Source of the DNA: Schistocerca nitens
Lineage: Eukaryota > Arthropoda > Insecta > Orthoptera > Acrididae
Reading direction: 5' to 3'
Length of the DNA stretch: 64,000 nt
Assembly (NCBI RefSeq): GCF_023898315.1
Contig: NC_064614.1
Coordinates: 498,992,109 to 499,056,108, forward strand
Below the pieces are notes generated by a model. It saw only the letters and a list, made by a program, of their open reading frames with translations, was not told the origin of the DNA and searched no databases. Below are positions 44,771 through 54,857 of the stretch, in pieces; positions within the stretch are counted from its first letter, which is position 1; every line of letters begins with the position of its first letter. Both the position numbers and the translations under genes were made by a program.

Positions 44771-46289
44771 CAGGATGTTTCAAAAAGAATGACCCGATTT
44801 CAAAACTCCATATTTATGGATAAAAAAACTACAAACATGAGATGGATTGCAAAATACTCACAAAATCGTAAAGTTTTAGCTATGCTATTACAAACGCTCT
44901 ATATGTCCACCAGCGGCAGCATGAACAACATCTAGACGATAGCTAAGTTCTTCATGAGCTTTACACAATGTAACTCCATTTACAGTTATTCTGTTATTCT
45001 GTTCTTCAATTCTTCAATGTCTCGAGTTAAAGGAGAGATGAACACACTTGTCATCACATATCCCCACAAGAAAAACTCGCGTGGTTTCATGTCTGGCGAA
45101 TTTGGAGGCCAAGAATGCAGAACTGTGTCTCGGGGTCCCGTGCGCCCTATCCAGCAGAGTGTCATTGAGAAACTGACATACATTGTTGTGCCAGTGTGGT
45201 GGATTTTCATCTTATTCGAAAACGGAGTCCTGAAATTGTGGAAAGAGCCAGTTCTGCAAGCAACTGAAGATAACTCATCCCAGTGTTTTCCTCAGAAAAG
45301 AAGGAACTGTACACTTTTTCATGAGAAATGGCACAAAAAAGTTCACTTTAGATGAGTCTCCCTCACGCTCAGTAATGTCATGAGGATTCTGGAGTCCCCA
45401 TATGCGCACATTATTGGTTTACTTCACCACTAACATGAAATGTTGCTTCATCACTGAAAATTAACCATGATACAATTGTGTCGCCTTCCATGTCTTCTTG
45501 CAGAGCACTCCTGACAACAACCCATTTCCTTTTATCGTCAATCTGAATACTTTGGCCGGCCGCGGTGGCCGTGCGATTCTAGGCGCTGCAGTCCGGAACC
45601 GCGGTACTGCTACGGTCGCAGGTTCGAATCCTGCCTCGGACATGGATGTGTGTGATGTCCTTAGGTTAGTTAGGTTTAAGTAGTTGTAAGTTCTAGGGGA
45701 CTGATGATCTAAGATGTTAAGTCCCATAGTGCTCAGAGCCATTTGAACCATTTTTCTGAATACTTTGCACTGTGTATAGTCCGTATGGTGTATAGACCAA
45801 ACGATGCCTTAACACTCACGAAACAGCTCACCAGACAGTTGTATGAGGCACTGCCAGTTCTCTGCTTGCGTGATGAGTAGATTTTCTTGGACTCCGCTCA
45901 AACGTTTACCGAATTCTTCCAACCATGTCGTTAGAAGCAAGAGGTCGACCTAGATTCTTACCTTAGCACAAGCATCCTTGGCGATACCAACGACAAATAT
46001 TTTTCGCTGCAGGCGGATCAATGCCAAAATGCCGATAAAAAGTATGCTGTACCGAAATCACTGACCCACGCTTTGCGAACTGCAGCACATAAAACGCCTT
46101 CTGTTAAACGGTCGTCATATTACTTCTGACTGACTCCAAACTGAGAACGCGCTTTGACTGACATCTAACAGCGATTTTCTGAAACTCTAGGTCACGCCCA
46201 TACAAGCAACACACATTTCCTTGACGGTACGGCCCATGTTTCGTAATTATTACCGTCCAAAATCAAGTAATTCTTTTTGAAACATCCTA
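44771..46289 (-). mobile_element. Mariner-superfamily transposon, rosa-like, antisense, with SINE insertion
   Basis: TIRs CAGGATGTTTCAAAAAGAAT (left) and rc TAGGATGTTTCAAAAAGAAT (right), with TA at 44769-44770 and 46290-46291. On the minus strand 45210-44986 includes WIGRTGPRD and SWPPNSPDMKPREFFLWGYV, the last catalytic block of the group usually written PPRSPDLTP-D-FFLWG (DD41D, rosa-like, by resemblance); here the catalytic position reads Glu. The rest is shifted or worn. Without the SINE the element is about 1.3 kb. Confidence 0.8.
45555..45754 (+). repeat. SINE family A (copy 11), inside the mariner
   Basis: Target duplication TCTGAATACTTTG at 45542-45554 and 45755-45767. Confidence 0.95.
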
Positions 46290-46291
46290 TA

Positions 46292-47099
46292 CTTTTTCAT
46301 GTTTCTGGCATTGGCAGATCTGTCTGCTGCAATAAAAGCATGCTAAGTTTGGAAATGTCTCGCTGAAGTTTTCTAGAATGCGGTAACATATTGTAATCGC
46401 ATTCCCAAAGGATTAGATGTAACAAGGCCGTGAAACGTTTGTATACTATCGTTACTTTCAGTTGCCAGCAAGTTCCTCGCTTGCTAACGGCCTTTGTCTG
46501 ATAAAGCACGTTTCTTTTTCTTGCTTAGGTGCATTTTGACGTTTTTCGCAATGTGTGCATTTAATGGAACTCTCAAAAACACAAATTTTGAAACAGAATT
46601 GAAGGGGACAAAATATTTCTCCAACATTCGCGAATTCGACGGTGTTGGTAACAGATTAGCACCCTTCCCCAGAATGGAATCCACGAGCTGCGTCTGTAAA
46701 AATTCGTCTCTACAAGTAGCTGTACAGAGAACTTTATTCCCTTCAGATTTAAAGGCTGGTCTGCTACCTGTATGACGTCTATTTTGTTGAGGAAAACCAA
46801 CAAAAAATTTTATGTCCGCACCTATCTGAGCTACCAGCCCCTGTAATGGTGGTCACCTTTTATAATTTTTAACGGTGTATATTATTATTGTTTTTGTGAT
46901 TGGTTAGTTATATCTAATTTCTTTAGCAAATGAATAGTTTGGAAAATGCTATTGGTGTGTATAACTCTTCGATGCTAACACCGTCAGAATACATTTAATG
47001 TTAAAACGGTAGCTTAAATATTGATTTTAGGAAGGATCTTGTAATGAATTTTAAGTTTTTGTAGGTATAGTTCTGTCTTTGTATCACGCGTTTGCTTGC
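46292..47099. other. Unassigned
   Basis: Overlapping 66-93-codon ORFs at 46484-46803 have no recognised domain. Confidence 0.4.
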
Positions 47100-47159
47100 G
47101 GCAGTTGGTACGGCTTGCACAAGCGCGTAATTGCTTCGTTCACGTAAACGCGTGGCAGT

Positions 47160-48420
47160 AGCCATGGTGGCTCCAGAGCAGATGTTGGCTGTGTTTTCTC
47201 CAGCTGGGCTAAAGTTTGTAACACTGGTACAACATCGTTTACGGAGTGAGTACGGACTACGACCAACTGACGATGTTCCCACTTACGTAACAGTCAAGAA
47301 ATGAGACAACCGGCTTCGGGAAACTGGTAGTTTGCTTTCGATGTCGGGCCACGAGGCCAAGCACGCAGTTCCAGAGGCTGTTGCTGAATTAAACCGTACG
47401 TCCTTCCAGCGGAGCTCTCGTAAGTCATTCCGACAAGCAAGTAGGCAGTTGCAGTTACCTTGTTCGACAGTACACGATGTCGTCCATAAAAGGCTGCGAC
47501 GACAAGAATACAAAATGCATTTTCATCACTAAATCAGGTCTGAGAACAGGCCACGGTGAAGGTATTCGCGGACTCAATCCTAGCAAAAATGGATGAAAAA
47601 ATGGTTCAAATGGCTCTGAGCACTATGGGACTTAGCATCTGAGGTCATCAGTCCCATAGAAGGTAGAACTACTTAAACCTAACTAACCTAAGGACATCAC
47701 ATACATCCATGCCCGAGGCAGGATTCGAATCTGCGACCGTAGCGGTCGCGCGGTTCCAGACTGAAGCGCCTAGAACCGCTCGGCCACACTGACAGGCAAA
47801 AATGGATGAAACGGAAGCGTTTCTCGATTTCGTCTCTTTCTCGTATGAGGCAACATTCCAGACTTCGGCACGGTAAACAGGCGCAGTTGCCGCCATGGGG
47901 AACTGAGCCCCCTGTGTAGTTATAGAGTGCGAACGTGACTCTCCGAAAGTTAACACGTGGTGTGAATTGTTGAAGGACGGGATTAGAGGCCCAGTCTTCT
48001 TCGCAGAACCTACAGTTAATGCCACAAAGTACAGAGACATGTTGGAGCTACAAACTGTGCCATCATTCACTCGTGACGTGATGTTTCAACAAGATGTTGC
48101 ACCAAGCCATTGTGCGAACATTGTGAGGCGCTTCTTGGGTCCTGAGTTCCCAGATCGCTGGACTGTCAAAGGTTGCCCATCTGTTGCTTGATCCCTAGAA
48201 GCCAAGACACTACACTACTGGTTTTCTTTATTCTGTGGGGTTTTGTCAATAATCAGGTGTACCAGACACGACTTCGTAATCTACCAGGTGTGCGCTATCG
48301 TATGCGAGCAGCTGTCGCAAATGTCACGCCTGCAGTGTTACAAAACACTTGGAGAGAAGTGGAACACAGATTAGACATCCGTCGCGCCATTAATGGTGCG
48401 CATATCGAAGTGTTTTAGAT
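47160..48420 (+). pseudogene. Mariner-superfamily (rosa-like) transposase, decayed, with SINE insertion
   Basis: From ATG 47164 (MVAPEQMLAVFSPAGLKF) a helix-turn-helix part (VQHRLRSEYGLRPTDDVP, then ETGSLLS) resembles the N-terminal domain of rosa-like transposases. The frame 47332-47532 (TSFQRSSRKSFRQASRQLQL) continues it. After the SINE, GIRGPVFFAEPTVNATKY and FQQDVAPSHCANIVRRFLGP hold the second catalytic Asp, and WGFVNNQVYQTRLRNLPGV plus the NGAHIEVF end give the C-terminus. Several frame changes and stops. No TIRs seen; the right side abuts the Tc1 'E' element. Confidence 0.8.
47599..47795 (-). repeat. SINE family A (copy 12), inside the transposase
   Basis: Target duplication GCAAAAATGGATGAAA at 47583-47598 and 47796-47811 (16 bp, the longest here). 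Confidence 0.96.
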
Positions 48421-48738
48421 GTGAGTTACCATACTTGTAGAAACATACCTGACGGGAAAAAAAAATCGCAACACCAAGGAGTAGTTGTGCGGCATTAACG
48501 AAAGCTGTCAGACACGTTTCTACATCTGAAAGAGGATGTCCATTCCAAGTTCGCGCCAGTCATATAACAGTAGCGCTAATAGCGCCACTATGAGGATACA
48601 AATCAGGTTTGCTTCAAATATAAGCTGTAACGCCCGCGAGCGTTAGTTACCTTCGAGATTGGACGTGGTTAATTGATGTTAGTGGAGAATGCTTTTAAGG
48701 CGACAAAGACAGCGTTGTCAACACCTCACTGAGTTTGA

Positions 48739-48932
48739 TGGTTCAAATGGCTCTGAACACTATGGGAGTTAACATCTGAGGTCATCAGTCCCCTAGACTT
48801 AGAACTACTTAAACCTAACTAACCTAAGGACATCACACACATCCATGCCCGAGGCAGGATTCGAACCTGCGACCGTAGCAGCAGCGGGTTTCCGGACTGA
48901 AGCGCCTAGAACCGCTCGGCCACAAAGGCCGG
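48739..48932 (-). repeat. SINE family A, variant-head subfamily (copy 13)
   Basis: Target duplication CACTGAGTTTGA at 48727-48738 and 48933-48944. Head variant GTAGCAGCAGCGGGTTTCC as in copy 5. Confidence 0.96.
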
Positions 48933-48963
48933 CACTGAGTTTGAAAGAGGTCGTGTAATAAGG

Positions 48964-49163
48964 TTCAACCGTTCAAATGACTCTGAGCACTATGGGGCTT
49001 AACTTCTGAGGTCATCAGTCCCCTAGAACTTGGAACTACTTAAACCTAACTAACCTAAGGACATCATACACATCCATGCCCGAGGCAGGATTCGAACCTG
49101 CGACCGTAGCGGTCGCGCGGTTCCGCACTGTAGCGTCTAGAACCGCTCGGACACTCCGACCGG
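48964..49163 (-). repeat. SINE family A (copy 14)
   Basis: Standard head. Target duplication CGTGTAATAAGG (48952-48963) and CGTATAATAAGG (49164-49175). Separated from copy 13 by only 31 bp, all Tc1 sequence. Confidence 0.94.
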
Positions 49164-49329
49164 CGTATAATAAGGCTACAAGAAGCTGGATGTTCCTTCT
49201 GCGATATTGCAGGAAGACTTGGCAGGAATGTAGGGATTCTAGATGATTTGTGGCAGCGGCTATCACGAGAATGTAAGGTCGCAAGCATACCGGTCTTCGG
49301 ACTGCCAATTGGCATTACCGAGAGAAAAG

Positions 49330-50083
49330 TCAATCGTGTTTGGCATATGGCTCCGGCACATCGTGCTGCAGCTGCAGCAGCAATTTGAGATGTTACGAAT
49401 TGCTTACCTCAAGGACAGGTCCTAGCCAGACGCCCTGTAGCGTTCATTCCACTGCCCCCAAACCACCGCGATTTGCGACTTCAGTGGTGTCAAGCGAGAG
49501 CTCATTGAAGGACAGGGTGGAGGTCACTTGTGTTTTCTGATGAAAGCATGTTCTGCCTCGGTGTGTTGGTTAGGAGGAGGCCAATTGAGGGCTTGGAATC
49601 TACCTGTCTATGTGCTGAACACCCTGGACGTATACGTGGAGTTATAGTTTGGGGTGTCATTTCTGATGATGGCAGGAGTACACTTACGGCTATCCCACCA
49701 TCCTGACTGGAAATTCGTACGCCGGTCTGGTGATTCGACCAGTTGTGCTGCCATTCATGAATAGCATTCCGCTGGGTGTTTTCCAGCAGGATAACGCTCG
49801 TCCACATACCCCTGTTGTAACCCAACATGCTCTACAGAGTGTCAACATGTTGCCTTTGCCTGCACGACCACCAGACCTGTTTCCAATCGAGCACATACGG
49901 AACATTATCGGACGACAAACCGAGCGTCATCCACAAACAGCATTAATCGGTCCTGTACTGACCGACCAAGTGCCACAGGCATGCAACTCCATCCCAAAAA
50001 TAGACTCCCAACACCTGTACAACACAATACTTGCACCTTTGCATGTTTTCATTCAACATTCTTACGGTTACAGCAGTTATTAA
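49330..50083 (+). pseudogene. Tc1 'E' transposase, catalytic half
   Basis: Readable parts in different frames: a VFSDES-like block near 49530, GVIVWGVIS near 49645, and the frame 49730-50083 with FQQDNARPHTPVVTQ (second Asp) and PDLFPIEHIRN (Glu). I count 32 residues between this Asp and Glu, against 34 in Tc1 'A' and 36 in Tc1 'G'. The N-terminal half is interrupted by two SINEs and frame changes; not functional. Confidence 0.85.
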
Positions 50084-50250
50084 TGATCAGTACTTCAAAT
50101 TTGCGATGGCTTTTGTCGCGCTTACGTTAAACTGTGATCTTGCAATTTTAATTACTTAAATATGTTACCTAGACATGCGTATTCCCGGAATTCCATTAAC
50201 TCTAAATTAATAATTTTTTTGGTCTTCCGATTTTTTTTCCTGTCAGTGTA

Positions 50251-50884
50251 TCACAATCACTTCTCAAGTTTCCACATTTTATATTATTGTATGTTTAACC
50301 CAGACATCCCGTATAACTGATTTTGATCGTTCTTGAATGGAACTGTGATTCACCCGCCACGGTGTAAATACCCAACCTGGAATCCCATTCGAAAGGTCAG
50401 TATTTGGCCCCGAGGTGTGAGGGGTTATCGGCCCATTGAGGTGCCCACACTGGAAGAACCGTTGGGTCTGACTGACCATCCAGCGGAAAAAAGAAAGCTA
50501 ACTCGGGGCAAAAAGAAGAGCAGGAACGCCCCCGGAGTCGGCGTTTTCGCCGCTCCCAGGCGGGGCACGCCAGCGCCAGACACCATCATCTCGGCCGGCG
50601 CAGCCCGCGGCAAGCAAATTTTGTGGTCGGCGCTTTTGGTGCCCTTATTGGCAGGCCGAAGTGCAGCCTCTGCACCGCGGCGCGGTTCGTCGGCCGCCGG
50701 AAGTGCAGCACCGGCGCACACACAGTCACCTCGCTGCGTCGCCTCACCTGCAACTCACTGCCAGGGAGCAGGAAAAAGCAACTACCTTGCTCACTGCTGC
50801 TAACGATTCGTTACCGAATAAGTCGGGGCTGACAGGTGTAAATACTACCAGTTTAAAACTCGTAGACGCAAAATTATAATACTA
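50251..50884. promoter_or_regulatory. Flank and CpG-rich block 3 (about 50500-50770)
   Basis: CG-rich stretch (CGGAGTCGGCGTTTTCGCC, GGCCGGCGCAGCCCGCGG, GCACCGCGGCGCGGTTCG). A 156-codon plus ORF (50333-50803) and three overlapping ORFs cover it, none with a domain I recognise. Could be a promoter or first exon of a host gene; no initiator/DPE pair found on the plus strand. Confidence 0.45.
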
Positions 50885-51560
50885 ATTATTCACAGAAAAA
50901 TAGAAAAAGTGGTAATAGCCTACATCGAAGAAGTCCAGTTTGTGTTTCACATAGGTACACGCGAAATAATAGTGTCCCTACGGCTTGTCTTAGAAGATAG
51001 GCTGAAGAAAGCTAAACCCACGTTAATAGCATTTGAAGATTTAAATAAAGCTTTCTGTCAAAATCATTTTCTAAATTCACAAATTCCATTGCGTTGATTG
51101 CACTACAATCTTTGCAATTTTGAAGGTTGCACGGAAAAAGTGCATGGAGCAAAAAGTTACTTGCAGCTTGTGCAAAAAGCAGATTGCTGTTATAAGAGTC
51201 GAAGGAAGTGGTAGGAAAGCAATGGATGAGTACGGAGACAGGGTGCTAACCTATCCGCGATGTTAGCCTATACACTGAGTTAGCACTAAAGATAAACAAA
51301 GAGAATAAAAATTCAAAGAGAAGAAGGTTTTTCGATGACATTGTGACCTTGTCACAGACAGCAAAGAGCTTGGCGGATTAGTTAAACAGAATACGTAGTG
51401 TCTTTAAACAAGATTATAAGATGAACATCGACAGAACTAAAACAAAGGTAATTGAGGGTAGTCGAAATAGGGTTGGACCCTAAAAGTAGTAGATGAGTTT
51501 TGCTATTTGCGGAGCACGAAAATAATTTCTGAAAATAGGAATTTTTTTTACATCTAATAT
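50885..51560 (+). mobile_element. LINE RT fragment, RTE-like, decayed
   Basis: Frame 50909-51097 reads VQFVFHIGTREIIVSLRLVL and KAKPTLIAFEDLNKAF, the QFGFRKG.GTR.AI..LR and FIDYEKAFD blocks of RTE-type reverse transcriptases (first catalytic Asp region). Further on, in other frames, FFDDIVTLSQTAKSLAD then NIDRTKTKVIEGSRNR is the YADD...L.INVKKTKVM block. Motif order and spacing are right; frames are broken and the middle is shortened. Confidence 0.75.
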
Positions 51561-51639
51561 AAATTTAAATGTTAAACAATGGAAAGTGCGGGTTGGAATA
51601 TGAACGATATAATGAAAATGATAGACTGATACCATAATG

Positions 51640-52150
51640 ATGACACGTTGAGTTGCAGACAGGCACAACGAAAAAACTGTAACAGACTGAGCATTCGACC
51701 ATAGCCTTCTTCAGAAAATAAAATAGAACACACAAACCTTCACAAAAGCAAGCACACCTCACGTATACGTGACTGCTCCCTCCAACCACTGCTGCCAGAG
51801 TATATGAAGCCACACACGAGACAGTGCATATACAGTATAGCTTAAGGACGGGAACACCGTCCGTTCACTACAACACCTCTTCATACCATGTGCGAACCAC
51901 AATTACTGTGGTTCATCACACGGTATGATATGGTGTTGTAGTGAAAGGACAGTGTTTTCGTCCTTAAGGTATGCTGTAAATGGTCTGTTTCGTGCGTGGC
52001 TTCATATGTGGATTGATACTTTATTTTGTATCTCACATTAAGTGGCGATGTGGTGCATATTGTTGATGTATACGTGCTAGATAATAAGATGGTAGTCGAA
52101 ACCGGCCAATCGAGCAACAAATAAATGAAGATACAGTCTACAACGAACAC
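51640..52150. repeat. Fold-back repeat with flanking 'GTTGAGTTGCAGACAGGCAC' type sequence
   Basis: GTTGAGTTGCAGACAGGCAC ... CATAGCCTTCTTCAG (51648-51715) is a locust repeat end I recognise. To its right lies a palindrome: arms 51801-51901 and 51907-52008 (outer TATATGAAGCCACACACGAG / CGTGCGTGGCTTCATAT, centre ACCACAATTACTGTGGT). Beyond it, TCGAAACCGGCC at 52097-52108 is a worn version of the GAAACCGG ends seen elsewhere. Confidence 0.75.
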
Positions 52151-52829
52151 TGTTTCTTGTTCATTTATAAAATAAGAGCGTCTGACGCAGAACGTTGTCT
52201 TTATTGTGCGCTGTTAATGAGACCAAGTCCTAGCATAAAAGTTCATTGTAGATATAACAAAATTTATTCTCGCATTACGTGGGAACAGAGAAAATTTCTC
52301 TGTCCAGTACAAATATGGCGTTATGTAAATGAATTATTTTAGTTTTGTCGACAGTTGTCGCGCAGTAGTGTAAGTCAGGTGCCAATTCGAACTGTGGAAA
52401 AGTTTTGTTTAGAAGGCTTTTGAAAGTATTCCTATTGTTTCTCAATCAAATTGATCACCTAAAAGACAGTCTCGTCACAAAATTATTTCTTTTGTACAGT
52501 TTAGCGTGAACAGAAGTACATCCAAAGATGTCAATTTACGTCCTCCTCACTCCAACAGTGAAGAAACAGGTGGCTGAACTCAAACGTAATGGCAGTACTC
52601 TTGACGGTTATGACTTCTCTAGATGGGTATCTTCAAGATCTGGAGGACTGGCCGTTGATGGATGCGATCTACCCATAGAAAAATCATTGGACGAAGTACA
52701 CGTGTTGAACAAAAATATGTAAACACCACGAGATATTCGTACTTGAACACAATTGCAAGATACTAGGCCAGGCTGCAGACTGCACTGTTGTATTTGATAA
52801 CGAACTGCACGTGCGCAATGTCCTCAAAG
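52151..52829. other. Unassigned
   Basis: A 64-codon ORF (52528-52722, start MSIYVLLTPTVKKQVAELKR) has no family I recognise; it may be chance. Confidence 0.35.
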
Positions 52830-52849
52830 CGTAACAAGTGCCAGTCGTG

Positions 52850-53635
52850 GTCAGAGCAGTGTTCTGTATAGTTATGAGTGCAGTGCGTCGTAACTAAGTG
52901 AATTCGAACGTGGGCGATCTGTTGGTGCTCGAATGATGGGGACTTCCGTAACCAAAGGAGTCAATCTGTTTCGTGTTTTAAGACGCACCGTATCGGAGGT
53001 TCATACCGCATACAGGGAAAGCGGAAAAACATAATCTACTAAATGACAACGCAGTCGAAAGTGCGTGTTGTTTGATCGTGACAGATAGCTATTGAAGTCG
53101 ATTGTGACGAAAACTAAGAAGACAGCTGCAAAAGTCGCTCTTAACTGAACGTCGTACTCGCGCACCCTGCCAGCACCAATAAACTCGAAGGGACCTCCAT
53201 AAGCAGGAAACTGTTGGAATTTTAAAACCAGTCATAAGTGATGCAAATGCCCGTAACCGAAATATTTGGCGTCGAACCAATAAAACCTGGACTATGGAGC
53301 AATGGAAGAAAGTCATATGCTCTTATGAGTCTCTGTCGCACTGTTTCCAACTTCTGCCCGAGTTTACGTCTCAAGAGTGAAATACGGCGGGGGTTCGGTG
53401 ATGATTTCGGTAGGCATATCGTCGTATTTCATCTGCCCCATCGGTATACTGGAAGGTAGCATTACTGCCAAGGTTTATGTGACCACTTCTGCTGATCAGG
53501 TCCATCCCGTAGTACAATCTTTGTTCCGCAATGGAGATGCTGTGTTCAACGTCGACAGAACCCCTGATCTAACAGCTCGCATCGTCCAGGGCTGGTTTCG
53601 TGAGCACGAGGATTAGGTCCTTAACTTCACGATTT
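52850..53635 (+). mobile_element. Tc1-like transposase fragment (family 'F'), decayed
   Basis: Readable in pieces: DANARNRNIWRRTNKTWTME then QWKKVICSYES (first catalytic block, usual W..V.WSDES), YGGGSVMISVGIS (usual GGGSVMIWAAIS), and SADQVHPVVQSLFRNGDAVF followed by NVDRTPDLTARIVQGWFREH (usual FQDDNAPIHTA..VQ.WF.EHE). The C-terminal third with the last Glu is absent; a SINE sequence begins right after. No TIRs seen. Confidence 0.75.
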
Positions 53636-53639
53636 AAAA

Positions 53640-53806
53640 TTTGAAATTTCCTGGCAGATCAAAACTGTGTGTCGGACCAATACCCGAGCTCGGGACCTTC
53701 GCCGTTCACGGCCAAGTGCTCTACCGACTGAGCTCCCCAAGCACGACTCACGACTCGCCCTCACAGCTCTACTTGCACCAGTACCTCGTCTTCTACCTTT
53801 ACGATT
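53640..53806 (-). repeat. tRNA-derived SINE, family F
   Basis: Minus strand: GAGTCGTGCTTGGGGAGC, CTCAGTCGGTAGAGCACTTG (D-arm/A box), GTCCCGAGCTCGGG in the B-box place, then ACACACAGTTTTGATCTGCC and AGGAAATTTC. This is a common orthopteran repeat as I remember it; the usual 3' part after GGAAGTTTC is missing. Confidence 0.75.
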
Positions 53807-54542
53807 TTTTTAAAATTGTTCCAAAAAAGAATATTTTTCATTAATGAAAAAATTGTATAATGAATGACGTTACATAAACACATATGAAGAGGGCTTTTAA
53901 AGCTCAAAATAATGAGCTACAAAATTTTGAAAATCACCACAATAAAATCCGTAGTATACTCGTGCACTGGACTTTGAGTAAAATATCCTGAAACTTGAAG
54001 TTATTTTTTAGTTCCTGTGTAGCTATGAAGTTTAACCACATATTTAACAACAGTTTCCTGTGAACATAAAGCTTGCAGGAACTGGCTGAGCACAGTGGAT
54101 GTATTTATCTCGTACCACTGGCGAGCACTCGTCGCGCAACTGACGAACTGTCGTCACTTTCAGCCCCTAATGAAGAAACATCACATTCTTCTTCACTTCC
54201 TGCGCTGCTAAATTCGATGTCAAACTCAGGACCACTATAGTAACCCGTTTTTGAAAGCATTGCCTAAAAAACAATAACGGGCAGTAACTAGTGACACTAG
54301 TTACTGCCCGCATTCCATGTGGAGTACGTGTTAGTCTCACCGCGCACTTCTAGACTAAGCAAGACACACAACTGAATTCATCAAAGTGTACGGGCCTGAA
54401 GATGGCGTTCACACAACGTCGAAACTAGTAGCGAAGTAAATAAAAAAATCTTAAGTACAGCTGGAGGAATTTCATTTTTAATAAAAAAATTTCCCATTGT
54501 GTCCCACCTTCATGCAGTTTATATATGGATGTACGAAGTTTT
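53807..54542. other. Unassigned, with a perfect 33-nt palindrome and a hammerhead-like end
   Basis: 54278-54310 is a perfect palindrome: 16-base arms (CGGGCAGTAACTAGTG and its complement) around one A. At 54396-54425 CTGAAGA, an extra T, GGCGTT-CACAC-AACGTC (6-bp stem with one G-U) and GAAAC form the same module as in the other fold-backs. Confidence 0.6.
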
Positions 54543-54857
54543 TCAGCCGTCTAGTTTCCAAACTTATTTTATTTGGCTATCAGTTTGTGCGATTTACTAC
54601 TCCATCAACAGGCCCCTGACCGACGTGTAGGAAGATTCCCCTTCGGTTCCGGTCGAAACAGCGGCCAGCAATACTGGTATTAGCAGATTTCTGCTTGCTG
54701 TAGCGGTCACTTCTACCATCATCTGCCGACTTGGCTCCTGTTATGACCAGAACCAAGGTGGAATTTTCCTACACGTCGGTCAGGAGCCTGAAGATGACGC
54801 GGTAAACCACCGAAACTGACAGCCAAATAAAATAAGTTTGGAAACTAGATGGCTGGA
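54543..54857. repeat. Long inverted repeat (arms about 106 bp, about 102-bp spacer)
   Basis: Left arm 54543-54648 (TCAGCCGTCTAGTTTCCAAA ... CTGACCGACGTGTAGGAA) and right arm 54751-54857 (its reverse complement with scattered differences). In the right arm CTGAAGATGACGCGGT ... ACCGAAACTGACAGCC (54788-54822) is another copy of the module. Confidence 0.85.

Larger units (their letters stand above)
48448..50248 (+). mobile_element. Tc1-like transposon (family 'E') with two SINEs
   Basis: TIRs CCTGACGGGAAAAAAAAATC (left) and rc CACTGACAGGAAAAAAAATC (right), TA at 48446-48447 and 50249-50250. The two SINEs add about 420 bp; the element itself is about 1.4 kb. It starts close to the end of the mariner transposase pseudogene. 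Confidence 0.92.

Noticed and set aside
50333-50803. 156-codon plus-strand ORF in CpG-rich block 3
   Set aside because: Rich in Ala, Arg, Pro and Gly, overlapped by other long frames, and without a recognised domain. Could be a first exon, but I cannot support that.
52528-52722. Short ORF as a host gene
   Set aside because: 64 codons, no recognisable family, no splice or promoter context.
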